Positions 39,101 to 49,100 of a stretch of 64,000 nt of DNA are shown piece after piece (position 1 is the first letter of the stretch; each line of letters starts with the position of its first letter). A model generated the notes under the pieces. The model was given only the letters and a program-made list of their open reading frames with translations. It did no database searches and was not told the origin of the DNA. The stretch spans positions 18,822,458 to 18,886,457 of the forward strand of contig NC_091096.1 of the NCBI RefSeq assembly GCF_024713975.1, written 5' to 3'. The stretch is from Paralichthys olivaceus (lineage: Eukaryota; Chordata; Actinopteri; Pleuronectiformes; Paralichthyidae). The position numbers and the translations under genes were made by a program.

Positions 39101-40006
39101 GCAATTAACCCTTGAGGTCCAATTTCTTACACGCAGGACCCTTTCCGATTCCATGAAGAAACAGCTGGCAGATTTAATGCCCCTCCACCTCATCCCTCAT
39201 GTCGATTAGACTGAGACACTCTTGACTTTTTATTCATCTGACATTCCAGATGCTGATTGACGCTGGTTTGCAGTGAATACAACCAGTGTGGGTCGCTGAG
39301 ACAGGGATTGAGGGGTGTACATTATTGCTGCAGGAGGAGAAGAGCTGCGCAGATGTATCAGAGAACAACTCGAAAGAAAAACACCCTGCCGCAGCATGTG
39401 TTGTATCTTTAACTCCCCAGCTAACAGCCCATAAACACACGAGAACCTACAGCTAGCTCTAACCTCAGGATTACTGCAGCCCTTGTGGCGGTTCGGCTTG
39501 ATACGAGCCTGTTTTGTCCACTAGCACCAACCAAAACAACACACCGTCGCCATGGGTGCTTAGCTGTGGCATCTAGCTAATGCTAACCCTGCTAGTTAGT
39601 TAGCTCGCAGCCGCCTGTTATTATGGTATAGCTGGCTAAACCAAACAGAGAGGGGGGAGTGAACAGCATCACTGACGGGACATGGGCACCGACGACCAAT
39701 GTTTTCCCTCCTCGGAGCCACAGTTTGCAGAAACGCGCCTCATCCATCTTGAACAATAATCGCTCTCAGGGTGATGATGCTTACCTCTGGTCAGATCCAG
39801 CGGTACGTTCTCCTCCCCGCTGTCATTCCGACCTGTCAGAAACACACAGCGGCCACATGGTGAGGGATCCCGCCCGGCTCATCACATGCCCGGGAACATC
39901 TACTTTCGCAAAATTCCGCCATCACACATGCCGCTCAATCGAGCTTTTCACGCTTACCTCGCATCCGAAGACTCCGGATAGGACGGCCGCGGAAGCTGGC
40001 CGCCAT
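21184..40006 (-). CDS. rictor: RICTOR, rapamycin-insensitive companion of mTOR, complete
   Basis: RICTOR is the defining scaffold of mTORC2, which phosphorylates AKT/SGK/PKC. The model has 37 exons and 1732 aa (human 1708). Exons (minus, 5' to 3'): 40006-39958, 39832-39785, 38238-38141, 35553-35489, 35238-35107, 34913-34850, 34333-34207, 34077-33908, 33583-33516, 33066-32999, 32900-32818, 32379-32292, 32093-32003, 31647-31581, 31422-31342, 31104-31004, 30816-30651, 29671-29570, 29482-29436, 29352-29217, 29113-28914, 28778-28652, 28177-28013, 27328-27252, 27005-26927, 26804-26695, 26597-26510, 26375-26283, 26170-26064, 25894-25665, 25513-24406, 22925-22666, 22562-22356, 22255-22103, 21709-21586, 21483-21345, 21264-21184. 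The N-terminal helical repeats are strongly conserved (GRNDSGEENVPLDLTRE, RCIDIQQSNEGERTQALRL). Exon 31 is the long disordered regulatory region with the S6K-type site RNRT (Thr about 1127) and SRSQSFNTDTTTSGISSMSS. It also holds a Gly run near residue 1230. The C-terminus keeps DDICLYSEVSHLLAHC and RRFIQELFQDVQF. The phase was checked at every junction. Confidence 0.96.
23340..23560. repeat. Degraded 'ATTAATC' MITE-like repeat (rictor intron 31)
   Basis: TTTTGACAATCGATTAATCC, ATTCATTGGTTCAAGCTTCT and a CTCTGGTTCC-type right part fit a common fish repeat that carries ATTAATCG-like ends. A second copy lies at 60115-60400 in kdm2b. Divergence is high and the ends are approximate. Confidence 0.45.
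28219..28494 (-). repeat. MITE-like element, copy 4 (rictor intron 22)
   Basis: This is the reverse orientation of the 10244-10566 family. It opens with the complement of the right terminus (AAGATTATGTTTTATGTG, then GTTTGTCAACCGGATTACAT) and ends near TTTGGCCTTGGTGGTATGTG. Divergence is higher than in copy 1. Confidence 0.55.
33214..33237. repeat. Poly(A) tract (rictor intron 9)
   Basis: A run of about 22 adenines lies in the intron on the plus strand. No retroposed body is recognisable beside it. Confidence 0.8.
35554..38140. other. Large rictor intron 3, no recognised content
   Basis: This 2.6-kb intron holds no splice-linked reading frame, no clear RNA gene and no repeat I can name. Short open frames on both strands are unsupported. 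Confidence 0.5.
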
Positions 40007-40200
40007 GTTTCCAGGAACATACACAACACCGGAAACTTCGCGGCTTCTCGCGAGAAAATAGACGAACAACGGGGGAGACTTCGGGGACATCGCGTCACCG
40101 CAGCAGACCCGAGATCAGCTGGAGCCTCCTCCATCACCATCCGATCTGAGATCAGCTGGATCCTCCTCCATCACCATTCGATCTTATAAGACGGAGAAAA
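40007..40200 (-). promoter_or_regulatory. rictor: rictor promoter / 5' UTR region
   Basis: This is CpG-rich DNA immediately upstream of the rictor ATG. It holds a TCTCGCGAGA palindrome at 40046-40055, 40 bases before the start codon and identical to the one in the pold2/nono promoter. The start codon sits inside a YY1-type context (AACATGGCGGC). A 37-bp direct tandem repeat occupies 40111-40184. No TATA box is seen. The transcription start is not determinable. Confidence 0.6.
40111..40184. repeat. 37-bp tandem duplication upstream of rictor
   Basis: Units 40111-40147 and 40148-40184 abut exactly and differ at two positions. Each begins GAGATCAGCTGGA and ends CGATCT. This is a local duplication in the 5' UTR or promoter of rictor. 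Confidence 0.93.
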
Positions 40201-40390
40201 CATGCATCTGACCCGGCGACTGCAGCATGGTCGATGGGGAGAGAGATTTTCTTACACATGTAACACTGATATCTCTTTTTGTGATTGATAACTTTATAGT
40301 TGATATTTGCCAGTGAAGTATTAGTTTTAGGTGCCTCGCTCTTTACTTGGTACCATATTGATGTAGTTATTGATATCCATGACTCACTAC

Positions 40391-40602
40391 ATCCATCCAA
40401 CCATCCATCTATCCATCAATTTATCCATCTTTCCATCCATCAATTCATCCATTTTTCCATCCCTCCATCCATCCATTCATCCTTTCATTTATTCATCCAT
40501 CCACCTTTTGATGGTCATGGGGAGCTGGACCCAGTAGCTGACAATATGTGAGATGCGGGTCACACCTTGGACAAGTCGCTAGTCCATTGCAGGGACACGT
40601 TC
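40391..40602. repeat. CATC-rich microsatellite plus repeat tail
   Basis: About 110 bases of imperfect (CATC)n are followed by ATGGGGAGCTGGACCC, GTCACACCTTGGACAAGTCG and AGTCCATTGCAGGGACA. This is a degraded piece of the same repeat family as 19120-19335, which in fish often carries a CATC-rich flank. Confidence 0.65.
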
Positions 40603-42374
40603 TTGATAGAAAAATTCAAATTTTTTTGATTTAGAGTCAATTCATTCTCATGAATGTGGAATATTCCTAATAATAAAATCAATTGCACAAAGAAAACAGC
40701 ATCTTTATCCAATTTGTTACAACAAACATTTGAAAAAATTGTAAAAAGTAGAGCTTGAAAAAAACATCACTAAACACATATGAATTTATTGTTGAACAAA
40801 ACTAAACTTAATTAAAAAAGCATTGGCATCAACAATGGACAAACCATGCTATCAGTTTAATAGTTTGATCAGGTGATTTAAACAAAGAGATCAACCATAG
40901 ACAATATACAAAAATATCAGCACACACAAAAACAATATTCTCATGTGACTGTTAAAAGGCATAACACTGCATTATCCTTATATATGACAACATTTTCATT
41001 TTCAAGTGTTTACCAAACATTCTGACAGGTGACTTTATTTTACATACCGTCCCCACATTAAAAGGAATCAGCACTTTGCCAAAACTGTCAACATCCATGC
41101 AGCAGCTGCAACACAATGTTAGGTCTGAAGTGAGCAATGTTTTTATTTGTAGCTGACAGAGCACAGAAAGACCAATGTTAAAACTTTTGGAGATAAGCAT
41201 TATTGGTTGCACTAGCTCTCTCTGTTGGAGTTTATAATCAACTCACAATACACTCACTATGTAAAGACAGACACAGACAGTCTGTCTACAGTATTTATCA
41301 CAAATATTAGCAAGTATTTTTTCGAATTCAAGTGTGTAAATCCTAATTTATGTATATGATGAAGAGCAGATAGTGTGGATAGATAATAATTTTCAATGCA
41401 AGAGCTCTGACGTCACCCATGACGTCACAAGTCCTCAGGAACAGTAACTGCCACAAAGAAGATGGATCTCACTCACGAGGCCCCATGTCATTGGAACTGG
41501 TTCTGCAGAGAATTCAAGGAATGTGATCAGATGCTTTTATCATGACACTCACAGCTCACTCTTTGTCAAGTGTTCCCTTAAGTTTTAAATGAACAGGGGT
41601 ATAAAACAAGGCTGCCCAAGTCTGCCATCACTCGTTAGTTGTAGCAGGTCAGTGAGCCAGTGGCTGTCATAACAAACCAAATAGATAATACAGCTTTGCT
41701 TTTGGAATATATTGACCCAAAGCTATGATAATTATATATTTCTGGTTTCAACTGAACTTGAGAACATTTTTATTATTTTTCTTTTCTTTTATTAGCTATT
41801 CATGACTGCCATCTTGTGGCAGCATATGGTATCCATATTAAACTACATTCAAGTATTTAGAATTTCTTATTTCAAAAGATGTGAGTTCAGGGAAAACTCT
41901 GAACATTTTGAACAAATTATGAATGTAAATCAAGATTAGACAGATATTATACAATTGTTTTGACGCGTTTACCCAAGTCTAAAAGATCATCAACACATGA
42001 AATGGTTAGTAACTGACCACAGCTGTGAAACCCAAGGAAAGGTTTAAAAAGACCAGGGGTATTGATGTTTGATAATTATAGTTTGGCTATCAATAGTTAA
42101 TAAATGATAAACCAGACGGACATAGAATATTCATTATGGGTGTAGGAATGAAATATCAATGTTCAAAAGCACTAGCAATAGGAAAACATTCTATATACAG
42201 ATGTTTGGGTTCTGTGGTTGAACATTTGGTGACTAGTCTGGTCAATACAATGAATATTACAAAGGATTTTGTGACACCATAACATAAGTCTTTATGTAAG
42301 TGTTTGTGCATAATGGTTAAACTGCTTTACATCTTCCCAATGAAGCTCAGACGAAGGGGTTTCTGCTCACTCCG
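40603..42374. other. Intergenic DNA between rictor and c5orf34
   Basis: AT-rich sequence with no recognisable coding region. It contains the paired CRE and TATA arrangement at 41408-41606, described separately, and would include the 3' UTR of c5orf34 on its right side. Confidence 0.5.
41408..41606 (+). promoter_or_regulatory. Orphan promoter-like element: two CREs and a TATA box
   Basis: Two perfect TGACGTCA sites (41408-41415 and 41420-41427) are 12 bases apart, start to start, about one helical turn. A consensus TATAAAA follows at 41600-41606. This is the arrangement of a cAMP-responsive promoter, but no coding exon is recognisable downstream on the plus strand before c5orf34 begins in the opposite direction. 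It may be a noncoding RNA promoter, an enhancer, or chance. Confidence 0.35.
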
Positions 42375-45293
42375 TCATGTCAGTGTGGTTGCAGACACGA
42401 GAGCATCAATCTCCTGTATGGCTCTGGATGTCCTCTGAAGAGCTTCAGCAATGGAGCTCTCACTCACTGGTTCATGAGTCTCCTCCTCTGCAGGAGGACG
42501 GTGCTGCTCCACACATGCTTTCTCACTTCTTTGCAGGTGGCTATTCTCCAGAAGAACTGAACACAGGATGTTAAAGTGCATAACAAAGTCATTGTCAACA
42601 TAAACATGAGTAACATGTAAAATCTCACAACAAGAAATAAATCAGTATTATGAGTGCTGAAGGATACAGTTGAACCGCTTTATCTTCTCCACTTCGGCAG
42701 CTACAAGATCCGACCTGAAGGACACGGAACAGATCACATCACACATAGCAAAGTATCCAACTTACAATCCAACAATAGCAAACGAGCAACCAGAAAAATA
42801 AAACTCACAGGTTTTCTTCTCTCTCTGTAACATTCATGTGATGCTCAACAGGTGCAAGATTTCCTTCAAGCACTGCAGGTTTAGAAAAATGTTTCCCCTG
42901 CAAATAGAATATAATATATATATATTTTAGAAGCTTGACTACTGTAGATATGAACAGCTATAGTAATATCAGCAGGGACTACCTCTATGGCCCCTTGCAA
43001 GCAGCTGGGTGCAGCAGGGAGCGTCAGGGATTGTTTGGCCTGGTCATAGCAAGTGAGGATCCTTTAAAACAATGACGTGATGGTTGGAGACTTAAATAAA
43101 ATAAAGCCATGAAATGTATCTGACCGTTATATACGGCTCCTCACCTGCTTGCACGATTTACAATGGAGCATATGGAGTAGGCCTGTCCCACTACATCTGG
43201 TGGAAGGTTATTCAGATGGTATGATATCTCTTTCACCTGCAAAGTCACAACAAATAATTAGTCCTTGTGCATTTATGGAAAAAATAAAGTAACTAGATTG
43301 GCTTTGTTTTTAGCTTCCATATCAACAACATGCCATTTTGAATACAGTGGATCAGACTATATAAAAGCTGCATGATGAAAGACTTACCTGCCCTGACTGG
43401 AGCTCAGGGCGGTGATGGGTAAAATAAGTGTTGAGGACACCGTTAGAACGGATCACTGATCCATCTCCTGGAGAAACCTCTATGACTGAGACAGCTCCAC
43501 TCAGTATCCTACACACAAGAGACAGGTACACACAGTCACTGTGTAGCTATATATGTATTATACATCTCTACATGGGATTTTTAAATGAGAAAAGTTAAGG
43601 TCCAACAAAAATAACACTGTGAACACCTGAGTGTAAATATATGCACCTCTTCACAAAATCTACTCAAGCTAAATGAAAAACACATGTTGTGTATTTCCTA
43701 TCATATACACTCATTTCAATGCTTTGTTTTTTCAAAGTAAACTTCTTCTTATTTGTTTGTATTATACAACAAAGTACTTCACAAGAGGAAAACAATAAAA
43801 GAAAGAATCGTAAAAAATAAATAGGTAGAGAAAGAAAGGATTAAAAAGCAGTAAGAGATGTAGCATTTCTGATCCCAGCTGGGAGGTCATCCCAGAGGTT
43901 GGGGGCCCATACTGCAAAGGCATTATGTTTTTTCACTCTGTTAAATTTTGTATGACTATAGAGTGGAGGGGCTCTTTCAAAGATCATCAAAGTAATAAAG
44001 CTCTCTAAGGATCATGAACTCCTGCACATCTACCTGTAGGTGACTCCTTGACACCACATCACTTTCATCAGCTCTGCTGGATGGTCTTCATCTTTACTCT
44101 TCCACCTTAAACACATGACCAAATCAGTCCCTGAGCGTCAATAAATACTGCACAATATGCATCTAATCAGCAAACCTGTGTCTGTGAGGGGACGGACATG
44201 TGAGAGCCAGGGCCTGAGGTAGACAAGACCTTCTCTCTTCACTAGATATGTCAGACATATTTAATTTCCTCTCTGCTTGGGCAGAATCGCTGGCGCCAAC
44301 CGCTCCAACTTCTGTAGGTTGAGAGACACGCGTCGTCCAGTGGTGGAGAGCTAAGGAGAGAGGGTAGCACCACATGGGGGCATAAGCAAAGCAGGAGTGA
44401 TGCTGGACCACTGTGGTTGATTGGTACTTCTCCCCTGGCTGGGAAGAGAAAAGATGAGAAATGACAAAGTTCGTCAAAGATGAAGCACAAGAATATTTTT
44501 ATGAAGCATGACCTCTCAATCAGGGAACAAGGCCTTGATCTCTACTTCCTCTTCCCAGATTGGTCCTGTTACTAATGGTCTGACTGATCAGATCGCTTAC
44601 ATGCTGCTCACTGACCGCCCTGCGATCCACATCCCTGCTGAAACTCTCCGCACTGTGCTGATGATTCTGAAACTGGCTGAGTCTGCACTGGAACTCGACA
44701 GAGAATTCTTCTCCTGAGGGCGACAGCATCAGTGCAGCTCGTCCCTCCTGAGACCTGATGATGGTTTCACCTCCAGGCCCGAGCTCAGCTTCACAGGAGG
44801 AGAGCTCAGGCCACATCACATCTGAGTCAATGCTGAAAGGCTGCAGGTAGAAAATTCCGTAAGCAACATGATTAGCAGCGATGTGAGGGTAACAGCGGGA
44901 CAGGAAGTGGTTAATAGTACCGTCTTGTATTCAGCAGGGACGAGTTCCTGTGGCAGGTATGGTCGACTTGCATATTTATTCCTAAACGCCAGTGCAGCTG
45001 TCATCAACTCCTGCAAAGCGACACCAGCCCGTTGAATACACTGAGGTCAGTAGTTGTAACGCAGAGAATAGCCAGGACCTGACAGTTACCTTGTATGTGC
45101 TGATGGTGAACCTCGTCCTCTGGCGGACCCTCTCTCTGGGCTGCAGAGGATGCCGGGAGGGGTCTGAGGCTTTCACCAGCAGGAACTCACCGCCGCACGG
45201 GGACACTTGTAACTGGGATCCGTTCATGTAGCGAACATCCACCGACTCGTCCTCAAACATGCTCACGGAGCTGACACCGGGGTCGGGTTCCAT
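42375..45293 (-). CDS. C5orf34 homologue, complete
   Basis: This matches the poorly characterised vertebrate protein C5orf34; I know of no established function. The model has 11 exons and 492 aa: 45293-45090, 45010-44921, 44840-44601, 44438-44176, 44105-44034, 43508-43388, 43236-43145, 43061-42983, 42897-42809, 42714-42668, 42556-42375. Matches to the human protein include [20 protein letters not shown] with [13 protein letters not shown] in the N-terminal domain. The middle has [30 protein letters not shown] and [10 protein letters not shown], and the end has KIKRFNFLLENS. It is shorter than the human protein (about 638 aa), mainly in linkers. An in-frame ATG at 45362 would add 23 residues. 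I prefer 45293 because it best matches the human N-terminal length. The exon 3 donor (GTAAGC) was chosen to meet the exon 4 phase; that junction and the GTTTGC donor of exon 4 are the least certain. Confidence 0.85.
43720..44010. repeat. Degraded interspersed repeat (c5orf34 intron 5)
   Basis: The stretch contains ACAACAAAGTACTTCACAAG and CAGCTGGGAGGTCATCCCAG followed by GGTTGGGGGCCCATACTGCA. These are landmarks of a common fish repeat whose right part resembles '...ggtcattccagaggctgggggcc...'. Family and ends are not certain. Confidence 0.5.
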
Positions 45294-45362
45294 CTTCAAA
45301 CTACCTGGACAAGACACGCGCTCAAAGTCAAAACACCGTGGTGACGCGTCAGGCAACGTCAT

Positions 45363-45421
45363 CACGTGGAGACGCTTGTTATTGGCGCGCTCGCCGAGAG
45401 GGAGAAAATCGTACCGGAAGT
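45363..45421. promoter_or_regulatory. c5orf34 promoter motifs
   Basis: Just upstream of the c5orf34 start lie a CACGTG E-box (45363-45368), a CCAAT-type ATTGG followed by CGCGC, and an ETS-type CCGGAAGT (45414-45421). This is a typical TATA-less housekeeping promoter. Divergent rnf34 begins about 880 bases away, so a shared promoter is unlikely. Confidence 0.5.
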
Positions 45422-45439
45422 GCGTTATAACATTAATAA

Positions 45440-46000
45440 CTGTACAACCTCATCTAACTGTGCAATCCCGTTACACTCTATCCATTTGATATTATATATA
45501 TTCTGTTCTGTATATATGACATATATATATTTGTATTGTATATAGTTCATTCTATTTTTCAATATTTTATTGTATTTATATTTCATTTGTACTTATTTAT
45601 TTACTTTCACTATCCTTTCTGCTGCCTTAACGCAACAAGGAATATCTTATCTAAATTAAATTTTTCAAAAACGAATAAAGAATCAACTAGATAATATCTA
45701 AATGAGTAAATGCCAAAATAATACATAAATGCATAAATACATAACTCAAAAACACAAATACAGTTTGGTGATGATAAAGTCACTTATTTATTTATGTATA
45801 TATGTATTTATTTATTCATCTATCCATTTTTACTATTTTAGCGATGTCGGGCACGCAAAATATGATCTTATTTTACTAATACTGACAGCAAATGTCACAT
45901 TTTTTATTTTAATATTATTCATTCAAATGATTAAAACATTTAAAATATAAATAGCCATTACCTCAGTTCGTTATGTGACCTCTGGGGGGCAGCAACACAA
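45440..46000. other. AT-rich spacer between divergent c5orf34 and rnf34
   Basis: Very AT-rich sequence with TATATAT runs. Short open frames are low-complexity and unsupported. No motif or gene is assigned. Confidence 0.5.
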
Positions 46001-46170
46001 CGCAGCAGGGTCCAGACTCTGGCAGCATCAGGGAGCAGTAGAAGAAGAAGCCAATCTCGGTGGTAGCTCTCGTCGTCAAAGCGAGACTCATCCAGAGAAG
46101 TGACGCTCCCTTCTGCAATGTGGAACCCGCCAGTCTGTTGCTCCACAGCCACAGACACGCCGGAGCTGCA

Positions 46171-49100
46171 ATGAAGGTGCATCTCTCCTCTTTACATAAC
46201 CTCCGCTCCTATTGTAGCTCTGCTTAGCCTGTAGCTAGCAGCTAAGATTAGCTATGCTTCGCCAAGCTTCTCGTCGCTGTGTGGGGAGCTGCCGTCTGCT
46301 CCTGTGTTAGCTAATTGTCGGAATAGCAACTCTGACAGCTGTCAGCCGCAATCCACCTCACACTGTTGTTAAGCAGGGACTCATTGAAGGGAACTTGTTC
46401 TCTTGAAGATGTCCCTTTGTTGTTTTGTTATGCTGTTTTGCAACGTTAACGTTGGACAGTTAAAAAAAATAGTCTAACGATGTATCGAGCTTAGTGTGAT
46501 TGTTGTGCTGCAGCTGTATTAGCCTCGTCCTCCTGCCTGCACCTAGTTTCTGCTTTATTGTTAAACATTGTCATCTTTATTGTCATCTCCTCTATAATTA
46601 CCACTCATATGTTGTTTCTATTCAAAGAGCAGGGCTTGTTTCTGTGGTAAACATTTGTTAACATGTTGTTGTCCATGTTCTTTCAGTATCTAAAGCAGCA
46701 ACAAGATTCATGTGAACATAGCAAATACTGAAGTCAAGGTGTTCTGTGACTTGGCAGGCAGGGGCCTCGTCCTTGTGGGCTTCATGCTGTGGTCTGCTGA
46801 ATGAAGTCATGGGTACCGGGGCCGTCAGAGGCCAGCAGCCAGGGTTTGGAGCCGGTGCTGGACCCTTCAGATTTGCACCCAGTGCGGGATACTCCACATA
46901 CCCGCCCACCAGCTCAGGGACTCCCAATCTTGTATGCAAGGCCTGTGGCCAGGCTTTCTCAGTCTTCAGGAGGAAGGTAGGTGCTTGGATGATCTGTGCC
47001 AGTAGAAATTAATTGGTCTGCTGACTTAATCAGAATGAAAATGTCCACGTGTGGAAGCAGATGAAGATACTAAATAAATACTTAGGAGTATAAATTGCTT
47101 ATTATGTTTGGCTGTTGGAAACTGAGCAATCAAATGTTTTAAATGTAGATTGAGTGCATGTTTTTATGCATATCCACATTTGTAATGCTGCCTGGCCAGT
47201 GGACCTAAAACTAGGACGGAAGTTAGTCTGTAATAAATCACTCTCTCTTTTTTAATATATCCCTGTGCATTTTAAATTGGAGAGCAGTTCAGCCACAAAA
47301 TTAAGCTCTGTGGAGCTAAAATGTATTTAGTCAATTTATTTTAATTCACACCCAGGGGCAACAGATTTTTGTTGTAAACACTGTGCCATTCTAGGCAATT
47401 GCAGAGACAGATGGAGAACATACTGGTTCTGTAATATCATCTTCACTGATGTCCCAGTGTGGCTCAGAGGCTCTCATTCTGTCTGAACCTTGTGCTGCAC
47501 TCGATCATCGTGCCAGTCTAATCCCATGTCTTGCATTTATTACTATTTGATGTTTGTCACTTAAAAGAAATGAGCTGCCTTATGTTTCTGTGCCTGGAGA
47601 GGTAGAGCAGATGTGAATGATTCAAAAATGCAGGAAAGGTCTACTGGCAAAGATATGCTTTTCAGTCTCTCAACTTGACTGTGTTCCTATTTATTCTAGA
47701 ATGTCACAGGTTAGTAAAATAAATAAAAATGAAGGGCAGATAAACTTGTTCATGTCTGATGAATCCTGCTGATGACAGGGATCTTTGGCTGTAATGCGTC
47801 GTAGAAAGAGCAAAAATTTCCTCATTTACATTATCTTGATTTCTCTCTGTTTTTTTCCTAGTATATTTGCTGCGACTGCAAGAAGAGCTTTTGCTCGCTG
47901 TGCTCCGTCCTTCAGGAGAATCTGCGCATTTGTGCCACATGCCATTTGCTGAAAGCCACAGCCTTTCAGCGGCCTCGGCTTATGCGTCTACGAGTAAAAG
48001 ATCTGCGCCAGTACTTGCTGCTCCGCAACATCCCCATCGATACCTGCAGGGAAAAGGAAGACTTGGTGGAGTTGGTGCTCTGTCATCAAGGCATTGAAGA
48101 GGAGGAGGACCCTGACACGGGCAGCTTGCACTCACGTTCCCTGTATACCCCTTCTACCACACAATCTGCCTCTGAGCTGTCCGCTTTTGTCACCTCTCAG
48201 GAGGAACCGCTCAGCAGAAGTGATAGCTCTGATACCAACCAGGTCAGGACCAACCTTAAAACATGTTTGACACATAAACTTCACCACACATCAGCCAAAT
48301 CTGTGTCATTTTCTGCTGAGAATGTTGAGAACAGTTACATTTCTGAAGAGTCCACAGCTCATTTGCACTTGTTTGTTAAGCTGCTATAAATGGATAATAT
48401 GGGAAGCCCATGACTTCACTATTGACAATTGCGTTTCCTAAACCGTCTAATTGGAAACTGAGTTGGATGCTAGAGAGCAGAGACAAAAGGTAAAAGAGAG
48501 AACGAGGAGTTCTGCAACTGGCAATGAAAGGGTAGCTCCGAGCAGCCAGGATCCACTATAAATACTTGTACTTGGCCTGCTTAGGGAAAGTAAGCTTTTC
48601 TATGAATGGAAGGGAAGAGGCATTGTTCCTCCTAAGGTATCAATGGGCTGTCTGAAGGTTGTCTAATCCTAATCTTCAGTTAACTGGCGTGTTCCTTGCA
48701 TGTAGTACATTCTAATGGTTGTTGTTGCTGTTGTATTACAGGATATAGGTGACGCAACGTCTGTGTCTCTCCTCAACTTGGATCCCAGTGAACACACCCC
48801 TGAGGTGATCATATTTTTATTGATCATTTTAAAATCATTTATATGGGAACTATTGACAGACACATTTCATTTCTGTTGCTGAATGTTAATGTGCAAGAAA
48901 ACCAATGTAAGGGCTGAAAATGAGACACTAATGCTAAGAACTTCTTGGCTGGATCTTTAACCACTTTCTCTCCGGCCGCAAAAACTGCAGTGTCTGCAGA
49001 TTGAAGAACTCGAAAATACTTTTTACATTAATAGAATAAACTAAATCTAAAATGTTCAGGTTGAAATCCGAAACATATTCTCTTTTCATGTACAAATGGT

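Noticed and set aside
39659-40189. 176-codon plus-strand open frame at the rictor promoter
   Set aside because: It runs antisense through rictor exons 1-2 and the CpG island. It has low-complexity content and no similarity; CpG-rich DNA commonly yields long chance frames.
46746-47012. An open frame apparently starting at 46746 as the rnf34 N-terminus
   Set aside because: Base 46746 starts a GTG, not ATG, and the frame crosses a splice acceptor (46756-46757). The two-codon exon at 46171 gives the conserved MKAG start.
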